Assembly (NCBI GenBank): GCA_014378125.1
Contig: JACMOG010000215.1
Location: 1 to 6,352, forward strand
Direction of reading: 5' to 3'
Source: Vitreoscilla sp.
GTDB lineage: Bacteria > Pseudomonadota > Gammaproteobacteria > Burkholderiales > Burkholderiaceae
DNA: 6,352 nt
Program-made: the position numbers and the translations under genes
The notes under the pieces: generated by a model
Told to the model about the DNA's origin: nothing
The model's database searches: none
The model's input: the letters and a program-made list of their open reading frames with translations, nothing else
Shown here: positions 6,062 to 6,352 of the stretch, in pieces
Position numbering within the stretch: the first letter of the stretch is position 1
How the letters are laid out: every line of letters begins with the position of its first letter

Positions 6062-6352
6062 TCAGGCGAGCCCGCTGCGCGCGAGCGTTTCGACGGCGTC
6101 GGGCGACAGCTCGCGGCCCGCGGCGCGCGCGGCAAGCGCCACGGCGCCCAGCACGGGGGCCATCAGCGGCGCGCGCAGCTCGATGCGGGCGGCGCCGCCG
6201 TTCTCCGTGGCCAGCAGGCGCCGCAGCGCCGGCAGCACCAGGCCGCCCTCGCCCAGCACGCTGCCCGACGTGGACGCCGCGATGGTGGACACCGACGGCA
6301 CGCCCAGGATCCGGCGCGTGGCGCGCACCAGCTGCGCCAGCTCGCGCGCGGC
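6062..6352 (-). CDS. BadF/BadG/BcrA/BcrD-type ATPase (N-acetylglucosamine kinase-like), C-terminal part
   Basis: The minus-strand frame is open from the right edge to a TGA at 6062-6064, giving about 96 C-terminal residues. The pattern is that of the second ATPase lobe in the BadF/N-acetylglucosamine kinase family: a helix ELAQLVRATRRILG, a strand and turn STIAASTSGSVLGEGGLVLP where the family has its adenosine-binding glycine turn, a helix ALRRLLA, and the closing segment RIELRAPLMAPVLGAVALAARAAG (P-x-x-GA-x-LA-A). Such enzymes phosphorylate amino sugars such as GlcNAc or glucosamine in the cytoplasm. The catalytic N-terminal lobe is outside the window, so substrate and completeness cannot be judged. 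The AgaR-like regulator 20 bases downstream supports an amino-sugar role. Confidence 0.75.
   Translation of the reverse strand, partial: AARELAQLVRATRRILGVPSVSTIAASTSGSVLGEGGLVLPALRRLLATENGGAARIELRAPLMAPVLGAVALAARAAGRELSPDAVETLARSGLA

Overview
The window is strongly GC-rich, with a marked preference for G or C at third codon positions. It reads as chromosome from a Gram-negative proteobacterium. The protein style, an ExaC/AldB aldehyde dehydrogenase paired with a DUF779 protein behind a sigma-54 type promoter, and a DeoR/BadF pair suggest a betaproteobacterium of the Burkholderiales. This is an inference from gene content and no marker gene settles it. I see no rRNA, tRNA, CRISPR array, insertion sequence or other mobile element.

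Layout, left to right. (1) Positions 1-1901, plus strand: the 3' part of a large uncharacterised alpha-helical, TPR-like protein, cut by the left edge. (2) 1902-2159: a 258-base intergenic region holding a good sigma-54 (-24/-12) promoter, possible upstream activator sites, and a clear ribosome binding site for the next gene. (3) 2160-3680 and 3684-4079, plus strand: a tight two-gene unit, an ExaC/AldB-type NAD-dependent aldehyde dehydrogenase followed by a DUF779 protein. (4) 4080-4269: a gap with a possible 35-residue ORF and a GC-rich palindrome/hairpin. (5) 4270-4968, plus strand: a class I SAM-dependent methyltransferase of the METTL21-like (Methyltransf_16) type. (6) 4969-5216: a coding-like 3' gene remnant or very small gene, then a strong hairpin between convergent genes. 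(7) 5217-6041, minus strand: a DeoR/AgaR-type regulator. (8) 6062-6352, minus strand: the C-terminal end of a BadF/BadG-type sugar-kinase-like ATPase, cut by the right edge and probably cotranscribed with the regulator.

The aldehyde dehydrogenase and DUF779 genes look like an inducible alcohol/aldehyde oxidation unit under a sigma-54 activator that is not in the window. The minus-strand pair looks like the end of an amino-sugar uptake and catabolism operon with its own regulator. The most striking observation is that the otherwise highly conserved aldehyde dehydrogenase has lost the Asn of the near-invariant PWNFP active-site motif: it reads PSDFP, while the catalytic Cys, the general-base Glu and the cofactor residues are intact. 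I found no convincing wholly new system. The rest is ordinary chromosomal content with a few unexplained small coding-like segments.
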